Shown: positions 10,232-19,607, counted from the stretch's first letter. The stretch is 64,000 bases of DNA from Deltaproteobacteria bacterium (GCA_029261875.1 JAJDAL010000054.1:1-64000); one strand, 5' to 3'. A program made the numbers and translations. The notes: generated by a model from the sequence alone, not told the origin.

Positions 10232-13200
10232 CTAATACACTTCGCGCGTGAAGACCTGCTTCTGGCTGTGCTTGTGGATGCCGAAGGTGACTTTTCCATC
10301 GACGACCTCGTCGGGCTCGTCGAGCCAGGGGACCATGGTGGTGTCGAATTCGACCACCACATCGCCACCGTTCTCTTCTCCGGGAGCCGCGAGGACTGCG
10401 CCGGGTTCGCCGACTGTGTCCACCAGGCGTCCGCCTAAGAATCGCGGCAAGGGATTAACCTCCGGATCGTCCACGATGCCGGGCGTGTGCTGACTGGCCG
10501 CGCTGTCGGGCTGGATATCCTTCAATTTGAAGTAGGTTCCGACCACGTTGGTTCCCGTATCCGGATCCGGGTCGAGTGCCTCTTGGGTACACGCATCGTC
10601 CGAAGCCACGACCCAGGCCTCTTGTCCCCCGCCCAGGTCGACCTTGTGTTCGATCTGGACCGGAACCCGCACGTCTTTGAGCTCGGAACCATAGGCGTTG
10701 ACGACTCGAATCCGTCCATTGCGAATCTCGGTGGTTTCGAAATCGAAATGCGTGTCCGGGTCGATGTCGTGGTCCACTAGGATTGCACCGTCCGGTTCCG
10801 AGAAACTGGACTCGTCCAACTGGAGGGTGACGTCGGTCTTAGGCCCATAGAATTCGGCGATCGACGCGCCGAATTGGACCACTCTCTCGCCGAACCCCCA
10901 CCCGGACGAACTCTGGACACTGTCGACCTCGAGGTAGGCGTCTTCGAGGATCGCATCCGCCTCGACGACGGGATTGATTCGGTAGTCGATCGAAGCCGGG
11001 TCCCAGGTGTCTTCGGAGAGGTTGGCCGAGTGGTAGTTGACGGCCTTCGATCCATCTCCGCGCAGCGCGCGCATTTTCACGAAGGCCAGCTTGAAGGGTT
11101 GGTCCGCATAGGTGAATCCGTCGCTGGGATCGCCGCACGCGGGAACGACGCCCGTCGGGTAGTCGTCCGCGATTTCGAATGCAGCGGGCGAGAACCGCAA
11201 AGGATCCGACACCGGAACCGTTTGGGACACGAATCCCGAATCCAGGTACCCACCGATCGTGTTTCCACTGGCGATCGCCGCCGCTGCGTTGTTGACGTCG
11301 GCTTTGATTTCGATCGTCCCCACCGCGTCCCAGGCCACGGTGCCGGTCGCGACCCCGTTGGCGAAGACGAATTCCGTGCAATCCCCACAGCCATCCGCGG
11401 GGTCCGCGGTCAGCAGGTCGGGTTCGTGGCGGTCGTCGAAAGGAAGCGGGGACAGCATGTCGTAGCTCAGCTCGACCGTTTGGGGTGTGGCTTCGTGACC
11501 GAAGTTCAGAGTCGTATTGCCCTTGGAGTTCTTCGCCGTCACGGTGACGTCGAAGGTCTCTCCCGCGTAGGCGAACCAGTTCTGGGTCGAGCCGCCGGCC
11601 CCGCCCGTGGACGGGTTTCGGATCGGACTGGAACCGACTTCGAAGTGGTCGGGCGCGAAGACGACGGATTCGCCGATCATGCCGAGTGCGCCTGTTCCCA
11701 GGAAGCTGTCCGATCCGGTGATGCCGAGGGGAAGCCCCTCGTTCCAATCGAGCAGCAGCAAGTGCAGCTCGCCGACTTCGTCGAATGCGAAGTTGTCGAG
11801 TGTGGCGACTCCCTGATCGAATTCGATTTCCGGGAAAGTGACCGCAGACGATATCGCGAGGGACGATCCTCCGTTCTCGAAGGTGATCGGCGGTCGCACG
11901 GGATACGTGGCCTCCGTGCCCGGGTACCAGAGAGCCGCGAGCGTGTTGGGACCATCGTAGGATTCGATGATCGCGCAGTTCGCACCGGGCTCCTCGGACC
12001 CGTAGGCGGTCAGGTACATCGTGTTGTCGGTGCCCGACACCATGGGGGCTCGCTCCATGACGGGATTCGCCGGGTCGAGGGGCTCGTTGGTGAAGGTGAA
12101 GGAGTACGGATACAGGGTCATCGGTTGGCCGATGCCATTGAGCGTGTTGTCCCCCAATTCCTGGACTTTGGGGAGAACCTTGTGACCCCAGAGGCCCTCT
12201 GAGGAGGAGCCGATCTCCTGACGGAAGGTGAAATCGACGGATCCCTGATCGTCGGGATGGAAGGTGTAGGTTCCGAACAAGGCGCCGTAGACGGTTCCCA
12301 TGGCCACTTGATTGTGTCCGTTCGTCGTCGACCACTCAGCGAGGTGCGATCCCTCGGTGCCCTGCGCGGAGAACAGAATAATCGTGCCGCTGTACCCTAC
12401 GAGGACGTTGTCCGCCGTATTGACCGCGGTCACGGTGACCTTGTTGTCGGCGCAGTGGAGGCCGGTGCGGCTGTTCTGAACCAAGAAGTGCGAGAGCGTG
12501 CTCGAGTACTCATCGATCGTAATGGCGGCGATGTTCTCGCTGTTCTTGAACATCGCCTCTTCGTTCCAGACCTTGCGGGCCTGGTAGGCGCCGAGCGCGT
12601 CGACGGCGTGGTCGTGGGGATTGAATTCGATGATGTCTCCGTTTTCGAAGTACTTTCCGCCGATTTCCTGGGCGCTCGAAGCCGTGGTGGTGGACATGAT
12701 GAGATTGCCGTTGGGCCGAACGTGGAAGGCGTTGATGTTCTCGTCTTTTCTGAATTTTTCTTTCTCGAGATCGCCGGAATCCCCCGCGAAGAACAGGCGA
12801 GCACCACCCGGTTTGAGTTCGTAGGCGGGGGTTCCGTCGCCGGGGTAACCGAAGGAGGACGGGTCTAGATCGTCGTCATCATCGGTCTGGATTGGGAAGT
12901 TCGCGGTCTTGCGCGCTTCCCACTCCGGAATGACGACGGCGTGCGCGTTTCCGTTGTACTCGACGACGTCGCCATCGCCGAAGTTGTCAACCCAGTCGAG
13001 GGTGCCCCCGCTCGGGGGACCGGTGAAATTGATCGCATTCTGGCCCGCACAATGGATGCGGCCGAGTTTGTTGTTGCTGGACTCGACGGAGAGCAGCAAG
13101 GTATTGCGCTCCGGGTGGACCGAGACGGCGTTGATGTTGATTCCCTGACCTTCCCAAACGCATTCGTCCAGTAGCTTTCGCGTCGTACCCGGCTGGATCA

Positions 13201-14722
13201 TCGTTCCTGGCGGGCCCCACATGGCTTCGAGGGGGACAATGGTGGGATTGAACTCGCCGATCTCGTGGTTCCGGACGCGGGGCTGGGAGGCGGCGTCCGG
13301 GTTCGTTCCGAAGTGTTCTCCGGAATGGTAGGTCAGCAGGATGTTTCCATTTTTCCGGACGTGCGCGCCCTTGATCCGGCACGCGCCGTTGCAAATGCCG
13401 TTTCCGCTCTCGGGGTCGGGCCACGCCGGGTGATGGGTGATGTGGCCGCCTTCGTTGACCGGGTCCGTGGGCGGATCGAAATGCATGAGGATGGCGGCTT
13501 TCCAGCTCAGGTCCGCGGGCGTCGACGTCACTTCGGGCGGCTCAGGGCCGGGATTCGGCTGGGCCGCACCGTTCGTTGCGAACCAACCGGGGTACGTCTT
13601 TTGACCGCCGATGCACTTCATCTTGCGATCGAACTCGGTCACCGTCGGAAGCCAATTTTGGATCGCGACCTCGTCGAGCGATCCGCACATCTGCGTCTGG
13701 GAAATCATGTTGTCGAATTTCCCGATCGGGCTCGCCTGGCGACTGCTCGCGAAGATCATGGGCATGGTGTTGTTCGCGAGGGTGAAGCGCGTGTTGTCGG
13801 GTCCGAAAGCGTGGTTCTGGTTGTCCACGCGCTCGATGAGATCGCTGTTGTTCGTGCTTTCGACGAAGAGCTGTAGGTTGGGTGCGGTCGGCTGCCAGGA
13901 GAAGGCCACGAACGTCCATTCTTCGCGGGGGATTCGATCGGATTGGAGTTGGGCTTCGTGGACCGGCCCCGGAATTCCAAATTCGTCGACGTGGTAGAAA
14001 TTGACCTGAATCACCGGATCGCGGTCGGCGATCTGGTCCGGCGCGAGTTGGATGGGATCGTTGCTTGGATCTTCCGTGTAGCGATAATTCAGAATGATCT
14101 CGAAGCCGAACTCGTTCGAACCCAGGGGAATTCCGTGGGATCCGGCGTAACCCGCGGCCATCTCGTTCTCGTTGTAGCGGGATATGATCGTACCGTTGAG
14201 GGGCTGATCGTTCTGTCGATTGATGTTGACGAACTCATCGGGCTTGATGAAGAAACTGATCGTGCCCCGGTCGAGCTGCGTCGCCGGGTTCGCGAGATTG
14301 TAGAGAAGCGGGTTGGTCGCGTAGGGGGTGGGGTCGTAAATTCGAACATGGGCGACGGGTTCGTTGTTCTGAACCCCGCAATCCTCGCCGAGGTTGAAGC
14401 CCTTCGCGAAGTTGCCGTCGTGGGTGCGTCCCGGATGCTGGAAGTCGACCTGGCCCTCTCGCCAGTACTCGCCATCGGTGGTCCCAATCTGGTCGCTCAC
14501 GCCGCCGACGCCCGCCAGGTTGACGTTCTCGCCCATGCGCCAATATGCGACCGTGTCGTCGTCGATGGCGTCCGGCGTGTTGACACCCATGCACTCTTCG
14601 TAGGTCGCCGCAGCGGGGCGCGGCGCCAGGGCGGCGATCCAGAGGATGGCCAGCAGGAAACCGATGGTTTCGGTGCGGGTGAGGGTGAATCGAAGCGCGC
14701 ACTCGCGGGGATTGCTTCGCAT
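10232..14722 (-). CDS. Giant secreted LamG-DUF6701 protein (MshQ-like) under a c-di-GMP riboswitch, second gene of the array
   Basis: A 1,496-residue exported protein. The signal peptide is IGFLLAILWIAALAPRPAAA followed by TYEEC. The LamG-like module (about 40-370) has ISFFIKPDEF, EEWTFVAFSWQ and MIFASSRQASPIG. The middle module repeats an HVRxNGN...EFNP pattern at least twice (HVRKNGNILLTYHSG; FRKDENINAFHVRPNGN ending GDIIEFNP), which looks like propeller blades. The DUF6701-like C-terminus has CAIIESYDG, GFTYADQPFKLAF, RVVNAYGSELKDV and FGIHKHSQKQVFTREVY. It is a close paralogue of the 15085-19422 gene, including signal peptide and leader. ATG 14722 is preceded by AAAGGAG with a 10-nt spacer, at the 3' edge of the riboswitch. 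A longer reading frame to 14983 runs through the aptamer and is rejected. Confidence 0.87.
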   Translation of the reverse strand: MRSNPRECALRFTLTRTETIGFLLAILWIAALAPRPAAATYEECMGVNTPDAIDDDTVAYWRMGENVNLAGVGGVSDQIGTTDGEYWREGQVDFQHPGRTHDGNFAKGFNLGEDCGVQNNEPVAHVRIYDPTPYATNPLLYNLANPATQLDRGTISFFIKPDEFVNINRQNDQPLNGTIISRYNENEMAAGYAGSHGIPLGSNEFGFEIILNYRYTEDPSNDPIQLAPDQIADRDPVIQVNFYHVDEFGIPGPVHEAQLQSDRIPREEWTFVAFSWQPTAPNLQLFVESTNNSDLIERVDNQNHAFGPDNTRFTLANNTMPMIFASSRQASPIGKFDNMISQTQMCGSLDEVAIQNWLPTVTEFDRKMKCIGGQKTYPGWFATNGAAQPNPGPEPPEVTSTPADLSWKAAILMHFDPPTDPVNEGGHITHHPAWPDPESGNGICNGACRIKGAHVRKNGNILLTYHSGEHFGTNPDAASQPRVRNHEIGEFNPTIVPLEAMWGPPGTMIQPGTTRKLLDECVWEGQGININAVSVHPERNTLLLSVESSNNKLGRIHCAGQNAINFTGPPSGGTLDWVDNFGDGDVVEYNGNAHAVVIPEWEARKTANFPIQTDDDDDLDPSSFGYPGDGTPAYELKPGGARLFFAGDSGDLEKEKFRKDENINAFHVRPNGNLIMSTTTASSAQEIGGKYFENGDIIEFNPHDHAVDALGAYQARKVWNEEAMFKNSENIAAITIDEYSSTLSHFLVQNSRTGLHCADNKVTVTAVNTADNVLVGYSGTIILFSAQGTEGSHLAEWSTTNGHNQVAMGTVYGALFGTYTFHPDDQGSVDFTFRQEIGSSSEGLWGHKVLPKVQELGDNTLNGIGQPMTLYPYSFTFTNEPLDPANPVMERAPMVSGTDNTMYLTAYGSEEPGANCAIIESYDGPNTLAALWYPGTEATYPVRPPITFENGGSSLAISSAVTFPEIEFDQGVATLDNFAFDEVGELHLLLLDWNEGLPLGITGSDSFLGTGALGMIGESVVFAPDHFEVGSSPIRNPSTGGAGGSTQNWFAYAGETFDVTVTAKNSKGNTTLNFGHEATPQTVELSYDMLSPLPFDDRHEPDLLTADPADGCGDCTEFVFANGVATGTVAWDAVGTIEIKADVNNAAAAIASGNTIGGYLDSGFVSQTVPVSDPLRFSPAAFEIADDYPTGVVPACGDPSDGFTYADQPFKLAFVKMRALRGDGSKAVNYHSANLSEDTWDPASIDYRINPVVEADAILEDAYLEVDSVQSSSGWGFGERVVQFGASIAEFYGPKTDVTLQLDESSFSEPDGAILVDHDIDPDTHFDFETTEIRNGRIRVVNAYGSELKDVRVPVQIEHKVDLGGGQEAWVVASDDACTQEALDPDPDTGTNVVGTYFKLKDIQPDSAASQHTPGIVDDPEVNPLPRFLGGRLVDTVGEPGAVLAAPGEENGGDVVVEFDTTMVPWLDEPDEVVDGKVTFGIHKHSQKQVFTREVY

Positions 14723-14736
14723 GTCTAACAAGCTCC

Positions 14737-14830
14737 TTTCGCCAACCGTTCGACCCGTTCGGCCATCGCCGAGTGAGGGCACTGGCTTTGCGCCACCGCC
14801 TTTCGACGGCTTTGCCTCTTCGCGGAGCCG
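14737..14830 (-). promoter_or_regulatory. Class I cyclic-di-GMP riboswitch (GEMM-I) controlling the 10232-14722 gene
   Basis: Minus-strand RNA shows the GEMM-I core: GAGGCAAAGCC, a P1b stem closed by a GAAA tetraloop (CCGTC-GAAA-GGCGG), then GGCGCAAAGCCAGTGCCC, a variable hairpin, and GGGTCGAACGGTTGGCG. The base equivalent to Vc2 G20 is G, which favours c-di-GMP over cGAMP. The conserved C near the 3' end is present. The aptamer runs straight into AAAGGAG (14733-14739). A CTCC on its 5' flank (14824-14827) could pair with that GGAG, so control is probably at translation. A small hairpin CGGCAC-GGT-GTGCCG (plus strand, 14829-14843) sits just 5' of the aptamer. Confidence 0.88.
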
Positions 14831-14880
14831 GCACGGTGTGCCGCTCTTGCGGGACCCGACGTAGGCAATCGCCCACATGA

Positions 14881-14904
14881 GGTGATATCCGCTACACAGT
14901 TCGG
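14881..14904 (-). promoter_or_regulatory. Element shared with the 15085-19422 leader, possible promoter or operator
   Basis: Plus-strand GGTGAT at one end and TTCGG at the other. It matches the 24-bp element at 19584-19607 in 18 of 24 positions without gaps. It lies about 50 bp upstream of the aptamer in both cases. No clear sigma-70 or sigma-54 promoter could be assigned in this leader. The remaining non-coding DNA between 14723 and 15084 holds the riboswitch and nothing else that I recognise. Confidence 0.45.
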
Positions 14905-15084
14905 CGGAATCGGACCGAACTTGAGCGAGAAAATCCGCTGCGAAAAAGATTTCGTAGAAGGGAAGGGGGAGCGATGCGCGCACATCGATCGCGATGCGGA
15001 TCGCGCGGCTTCTTCGCCGTTGGAACCGCTTCGCGAAGCCCCTGCTCCCGAATTACGCAGCGCGCGGAAGCGCCACGCGTGGCC

Positions 15085-18000
15085 TCAGTAAACCTCGCGA
15101 ATGAAGACGCGCTTCCGGCTGGCTTTGTGAATGCCGAAGGTGGCCTTGCTCGGCTCGGGCGGCGGTTGGAGATGGACGGGAGCGTTGTCGAAGGTGATCC
15201 CCAGGCTTCCCTGCAGATCATCGGATGCGGGGGCTCCGAGCACAGCCGTTGTTTCTCCCCCGACGAAGGACGGCAGCTCCGTCCACGCCGTTGCGTTTCG
15301 GAGGTCTTCGTCCTCGGAAGTGTAGGGTGCGAGCCCACCCTCCAAGAAGTGCGCAATCATGTCTTCGGGGTCCGAACTCCCGGTGGCCGCGACGGCGGCC
15401 GCTGCGAGTACGTCTTGGGTGCACGACACATCGGCTTCGTTGCGCACCCAGGCTACGTTTCCGTTGAAGTCGGTCTTGTATTCGATCCGAATGGGCACCT
15501 CGAGGTCTTCCAGTTCGGACCCATACGCGTTGGGAATGTGGATTCGTCCGACGCGGATTTCCGTGTCGCCCACGGGAACGGCAACCCCGCCCTGAAGCAC
15601 CGCACCATCCGCATCGAGGGAGATCGCGTCCAATTGGACGGTGACGGTCTTTGCGGGGCCGTCATATTCCGAAGTGAGGTTGATACCGACCTTCCCGGTC
15701 CCGTTTTCCCATTGGGCCGTATGCCAGAAAACGTTTGTCTCATCATCGTCGAGGGTGTCGGACTCATCCACCGACTGCTGGTCGACCAGGCCGAGGTTGA
15801 GCGATGCCGGAGACGCGGCATCCCATTCGTGGGTGATCCACTGGCTGTGGTAGTTCTGTGCAAGGGTGTCGTTCGCCGTACGCGCCTGCAACGTCACCTC
15901 CGCGTCGAAACCTTGATTCGCGTACGTGAAGTGCGATCCATCGGTGCATGTGGTGTTGGCGGGCGTAACGTTCGTTGCCTCTGCCGCTGTATCGACGGAA
16001 AAGTACGCTGGAGAGAATCGATAGGACTTGCCAAAGGTCGTTTTGTCGACGGCGACCAGGTTCTTGTCGAGGTAGCCCGTCGTCAAGTGATTGTTCACGT
16101 CCGCGTTGATCTGAATGGTTCCGACGGCGTCCCAGGACACGGCCGCGGTCGCGACCCCCCCGCTGAACACGAAATCCGAGCAGCCCGCGCAATCGGTTTG
16201 GAGGGTTGGTTTGTTGACCGCCAGCTCGGGATCGGGTTCGGTCATCGTGTAGAGCAGATCGATCGTTTGCGGCGTGAGTTCATGGCCGAAGTTCTTCGTG
16301 GTTGCGTCTTTTGCGTTCTTCGCCGTGACGGTGAAATTGAACGGTTCGCCCGCGTAGGCGACCCAATCGGTGTCTTCGAGTACCGTGCCTTCGCCCAGAC
16401 CCGCGAGCGGTTCTCGTGCGCCACCGCTGATTTCGAAGTGGTGGGGTCCGAAGGTGAGCTGCTGCCCCCAGAGTCCGAGGACGCCGAAGGGTTGATCCGA
16501 ACCGGCGATCGATCCCGGCTCGATATCGAGCAAATACAAATTTACCGTCCCGACTTCGTCGTACTGAAGGTTGTCGAGTACGGCCCGGCCATTCGTGAAT
16601 TCGATTTCTGGGAAGGAACCGCCGTTGATCGTCACCGTGTTCTCGCCATTCTCGAAGGTAAGGGGAACGCGGTTCGGATCGATGTTGGCCGCATCGGGAG
16701 ACACGGGGATCCAAAAGGACGCCAACGACTTGGTGCCCGTGTAGCTCTCGACCACCGCGCATGCTTCGCTGGGGTTTTCGCTCCCGTAGGCGGTCAGGTG
16801 CAGTGTGTTTGGCATCCCGGCGATCATGGCGTCGGTCGTCAGCTCCAGCTCTGGATCGGTCTCGTCCACGGCTTCGTTGGTCAGGGTCAGGGCGACAGGG
16901 TAGAGGGTGATCTCTTGCCCCGTTCCGTTGAGCGTTGCGTCTCCCATCTGCTGCACATAGGGGACAATTTTTCGGCCCGCGTAGGTCTCGCCGGAATGGC
17001 CGAATTCTTGGCGGAATGTGAACTCGACGGATCCCTGGTCTTCGGGTGCGAAGGTGTAGGTGGCAAACAAGGCTCCATACACGGTGCCCATGTTGACCGG
17101 GTTGGCGCCATCGGTGGTCGACCAGGTGGCGAGGTGCGAGCCCTCCCCCGCGTAACCCGAAAACAGAATGATGGTTCCCGTGTAGCCCGCGAGCACGTTT
17201 CCCGCGGTATTGGTCGCGATCACCGTCACCTTGTTGTCCGCGCAATGCAGTCCGGTGGGTTCGTTGATGACCGTGAAACGATCCAGGGTGACGTCGAATT
17301 CGTCCAGCGAGATGGCACCGATGTTCTCGTCGTTCTTGAACATTGCCTCTTCGTTCCAGATCTTGCGGGCCTGGTAGCCACCGAGCCCGTCCACGAGGTA
17401 GGGATGGGGGTTGAATTCGAGAATGTCGCCCCGCTCGAAATACTTGCCGCCGATCTCCTGGCCACTGGCGGCCGAGGTGGTGGACATGACGATGTTTCCA
17501 TTGGGGCGCACGTGGATCGCGTTGACGTTCTCATCCTTGCGGAATTTCTCTTGATCGAATTCTCCCGAATCACCGGCGAAGAAAAGCCGCATTCCCCCGG
17601 GCAGAAGTTCGGGGCCCGGAGTCGCGTCGTCGTCATCATCCGCCTTTGAAATCGTTACGAAGTAGTCCGACGTTCGGGCTTCCCAGGCCGGAATGGGGAC
17701 CGCAGTGGCGTGGCCGTTGTACTCGATGGCGTCGCCATCCCCGACATTGAAGATGTAATCGCCCGTCACGCCGCTGGCCGGTAGATCGGGATTGATGGCC
17801 TGCTGACCGGCACAGTGCCCGTAGCCGGCGCTGCCCAGTTGCGCTTCCGTGGAGACGATCAGCGTGTCGCGGTCCGGATGAACCGATATGGCGTTGATGT
17901 TGAGCTGCTGCCCGCCCCAGACACAGAGGTCGAGAATTTTTACCGTCTTTCCGGGCTCGATCGTCTGATGCCCCCAGAGATCCGTGGTGGCGTCGGGGCC

Positions 18001-19422
18001 GGGATTGAATTCTCCGACCTCGTGATTCTTGATGAACGGCTGGCTAACGGCGTCCGGGTTGGTTCCGAATCGTTCGCCCGAGTGATACGTGAGCAGGATG
18101 TTCCCGTTCTCGCGAACGTGAACTCCCTTGATGCGACAGGCACCGTTGCAAATCCCGGTTCCACTTTCCGGGTCCGGCCAGGCATCGTGATGGTCGATGT
18201 GTCCCCCCTCGACGTTCGGGTCATCGGGTGGGTGGAAGCGCATCAGCGCCGCGGCTCTCCAGGTGATCGGCGACGGACTCGTGGTGACCGCCGGCGGCGA
18301 CGGTCCGGGATTGGCCTGGGCCGCGCCATTGGTGGAGAACCAACCCGGGAAAGCCTTGGTTCCCCCGATGCACTTGAGTCGGATGTCCCACTGGGTTTCC
18401 GTCGGAACCCACTTCATGACGGCGATCTCGTCGAGGCTGGCACACAGCTGACGGTCTTTGTCGAGGTTGTCGAATTGGCCGAGAAGACTGACCTTGCGAC
18501 TCGTGCCGAACACCATGGGCATGGTGTTGTCGATCAGGCTGAAGGGACGGCCCGAGTCGGGGTGCGTGTAATTCTCGGAATCGACCTCGTAGACGACGTG
18601 GCCGTCGGCTTCTCCTTCGACGAAAAGCGAGAGATCGCCGTTCGCCTTCCAGGAAAACGCGACGAACGACCACTCTTCTCGCGGGATCGGGTCCGGCGAG
18701 CGAAGGGTGACGACATTGTTGAGCTGGATCGGGCCGAACTCCGAGGTAATGGAGTAGATCTTGATTTCGATGTGGGGATCGTCGGTCGTGGTGTCGTTGT
18801 AGTCGAGTACGATTTCGAAGCCAAACTCGTTCCGGCCATGGTTGGGCGCGATCCCGGTGTAGCCCGCGTACATTTCCAAGATGTTGTAACGCGAGACGAT
18901 GACGCCATCCATCCCGATCCCGCTGTCTTTTTCCGGTTCGTGATTCAAGGTGTCGGGTTTGACGAAGAAACTCAGGGTGCCCGTACCGAGCTGAGTGGCG
19001 CTGTTTTCGAAGTGATATTGGTGCGGACCGGTTGCATATTCGTCCGGGTCGTAGACGAAGAACGACGCCGGTGCGTCGTTGCGGCCGCAATTGTCACCGA
19101 GGTTGAAGCCCTTCGAGAAGGAGCCGTCGTGGGTGCGGCCGGGGTTGTCGAACACGATCTGGCCTTCGTGTTTGAATGCGCCGTCGGAGGTGCCGACCTG
19201 ATCCGAAACACCGCCGATGCCCGGCAGGTTGACGTTCTCACCCAGGCGCCAATAGGCGACGGTTTCCTGACCCGGTGTGTCGACCGCGATGCATTGGTCG
19301 TAGGTCGCCGCGGCCGGGCGCGGTGCGAGGGCGACGATCCAAAGAATCGCGAGCAGAAGCCCGATCGCGATCGATTCCCGTGTCGGGATGCGGAGGGTGT
19401 TTTCTTTGGAACTACGTCCCAT
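15085..19422 (-). CDS. Giant secreted LamG-DUF6701 protein (MshQ-like) under a c-di-GMP riboswitch, first gene of the array
   Basis: A 1,445-residue exported protein. The signal peptide is IAIGLLLAILWIVALAPRPA followed by AATYDQC. The LamG-like module covers about 40-340 (LSFFVKPDTL, EEWSFVAFSWKANG, MVFGTSRKVSLLGQF, CASLDEIAVM). The middle module repeats HVRENGNILLTYHSG and FRKDENVNAIHVRPNGN, ending ERGDILEFNP. A Cys-containing Ig-like stretch (LHCADNKVTVIA) and a DUF6701-like end follow (CAVVESYTGTK, HIPNAYGSELEDL, FGIHKASRKRVFIREVY). It is the closest paralogue of the next gene downstream, and the shared leader suggests duplication of the whole unit. ATG 19422 has AAAGGAG eight bases upstream; a TTG 21 bases further up would lie inside the riboswitch. 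Confidence 0.87.
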   Translation of the reverse strand: MGRSSKENTLRIPTRESIAIGLLLAILWIVALAPRPAAATYDQCIAVDTPGQETVAYWRLGENVNLPGIGGVSDQVGTSDGAFKHEGQIVFDNPGRTHDGSFSKGFNLGDNCGRNDAPASFFVYDPDEYATGPHQYHFENSATQLGTGTLSFFVKPDTLNHEPEKDSGIGMDGVIVSRYNILEMYAGYTGIAPNHGRNEFGFEIVLDYNDTTTDDPHIEIKIYSITSEFGPIQLNNVVTLRSPDPIPREEWSFVAFSWKANGDLSLFVEGEADGHVVYEVDSENYTHPDSGRPFSLIDNTMPMVFGTSRKVSLLGQFDNLDKDRQLCASLDEIAVMKWVPTETQWDIRLKCIGGTKAFPGWFSTNGAAQANPGPSPPAVTTSPSPITWRAAALMRFHPPDDPNVEGGHIDHHDAWPDPESGTGICNGACRIKGVHVRENGNILLTYHSGERFGTNPDAVSQPFIKNHEVGEFNPGPDATTDLWGHQTIEPGKTVKILDLCVWGGQQLNINAISVHPDRDTLIVSTEAQLGSAGYGHCAGQQAINPDLPASGVTGDYIFNVGDGDAIEYNGHATAVPIPAWEARTSDYFVTISKADDDDDATPGPELLPGGMRLFFAGDSGEFDQEKFRKDENVNAIHVRPNGNIVMSTTSAASGQEIGGKYFERGDILEFNPHPYLVDGLGGYQARKIWNEEAMFKNDENIGAISLDEFDVTLDRFTVINEPTGLHCADNKVTVIATNTAGNVLAGYTGTIILFSGYAGEGSHLATWSTTDGANPVNMGTVYGALFATYTFAPEDQGSVEFTFRQEFGHSGETYAGRKIVPYVQQMGDATLNGTGQEITLYPVALTLTNEAVDETDPELELTTDAMIAGMPNTLHLTAYGSENPSEACAVVESYTGTKSLASFWIPVSPDAANIDPNRVPLTFENGENTVTINGGSFPEIEFTNGRAVLDNLQYDEVGTVNLYLLDIEPGSIAGSDQPFGVLGLWGQQLTFGPHHFEISGGAREPLAGLGEGTVLEDTDWVAYAGEPFNFTVTAKNAKDATTKNFGHELTPQTIDLLYTMTEPDPELAVNKPTLQTDCAGCSDFVFSGGVATAAVSWDAVGTIQINADVNNHLTTGYLDKNLVAVDKTTFGKSYRFSPAYFSVDTAAEATNVTPANTTCTDGSHFTYANQGFDAEVTLQARTANDTLAQNYHSQWITHEWDAASPASLNLGLVDQQSVDESDTLDDDETNVFWHTAQWENGTGKVGINLTSEYDGPAKTVTVQLDAISLDADGAVLQGGVAVPVGDTEIRVGRIHIPNAYGSELEDLEVPIRIEYKTDFNGNVAWVRNEADVSCTQDVLAAAAVAATGSSDPEDMIAHFLEGGLAPYTSEDEDLRNATAWTELPSFVGGETTAVLGAPASDDLQGSLGITFDNAPVHLQPPPEPSKATFGIHKASRKRVFIREVY

Positions 19423-19434
19423 CGCGGGGACTCC

Positions 19435-19530
19435 TTTCGACAACCGTTCGACCCTCTCGGCACGCGCCGAGGTCGGGCACTGGCTTTGCGCGACCGCCTT
19501 TCGGCGGCTTTGCCTGTTCGCGGAGCCGGC
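19435..19530 (-). promoter_or_regulatory. Class I cyclic-di-GMP riboswitch (GEMM-I) controlling the 15085-19422 gene
   Basis: The minus-strand core reads ACAGGCAAAGCC, then GCCGCC-GAAA-GGCGG (P1b with GAAA tetraloop), then CGCGCAAAGCCAGTGCCC, a stable hairpin CTCGGC-GCGT-GCCGAG, then GGGTCGAACGGTTGTCG. It aligns element by element with the aptamer at 14737-14830, with base changes on both sides of P1 (CGA:TCG here, CGC:GCG there). The G20-equivalent base is G. The aptamer abuts AAAGGAG (19431-19437), and an upstream CTCC (19522-19525) could mask it. Translational control is inferred. Confidence 0.9.
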
Positions 19531-19560
19531 GTCGTGACGCTGCTCGAATTCACGATCCCA

Positions 19561-19576
19561 AGCCAGATCAGTGCCC
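19561..19576 (-). promoter_or_regulatory. Sigma-54-like promoter for the riboswitch leader of the first DUF6701 gene
   Basis: Minus-strand GGGCACTGATCTGGCT fits the -24/-12 pattern TGGCACGNNNNTTGCW, with the essential GG and GC at correct spacing and GGCAC intact. Transcription would begin near 19550, a few bases before the aptamer. The paralogous leader at 14.8 kb has no equivalent GG-N10-GC, which lowers confidence. Confidence 0.45.
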
Positions 19577-19583
19577 GGTTCAG

Positions 19584-19607
19584 GGTGATATTCAACACAT
19601 AGTTCGG
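19584..19607 (-). promoter_or_regulatory. Recurrent upstream element of the DUF6701 array
   Basis: Plus-strand GTGAT-N13-TTCGG core, as at 14882-14904. It sits just upstream of the sigma-54-like element, where an activator could bind. The function is not established. Confidence 0.4.

Noticed and set aside
14723-14983. Upstream ATG at 14983 for the second DUF6701 gene
   Set aside because: The extra 87 residues are translated from the c-di-GMP aptamer, and ATG 14722 has the ribosome site and signal peptide.
14737-19530. cGAMP-specific (GEMM-Ib) riboswitch instead of c-di-GMP
   Set aside because: Aligned on GCAAA, the base at the Vc2 G20 position is G in both leaders, whereas Geobacter cGAMP aptamers carry A there.
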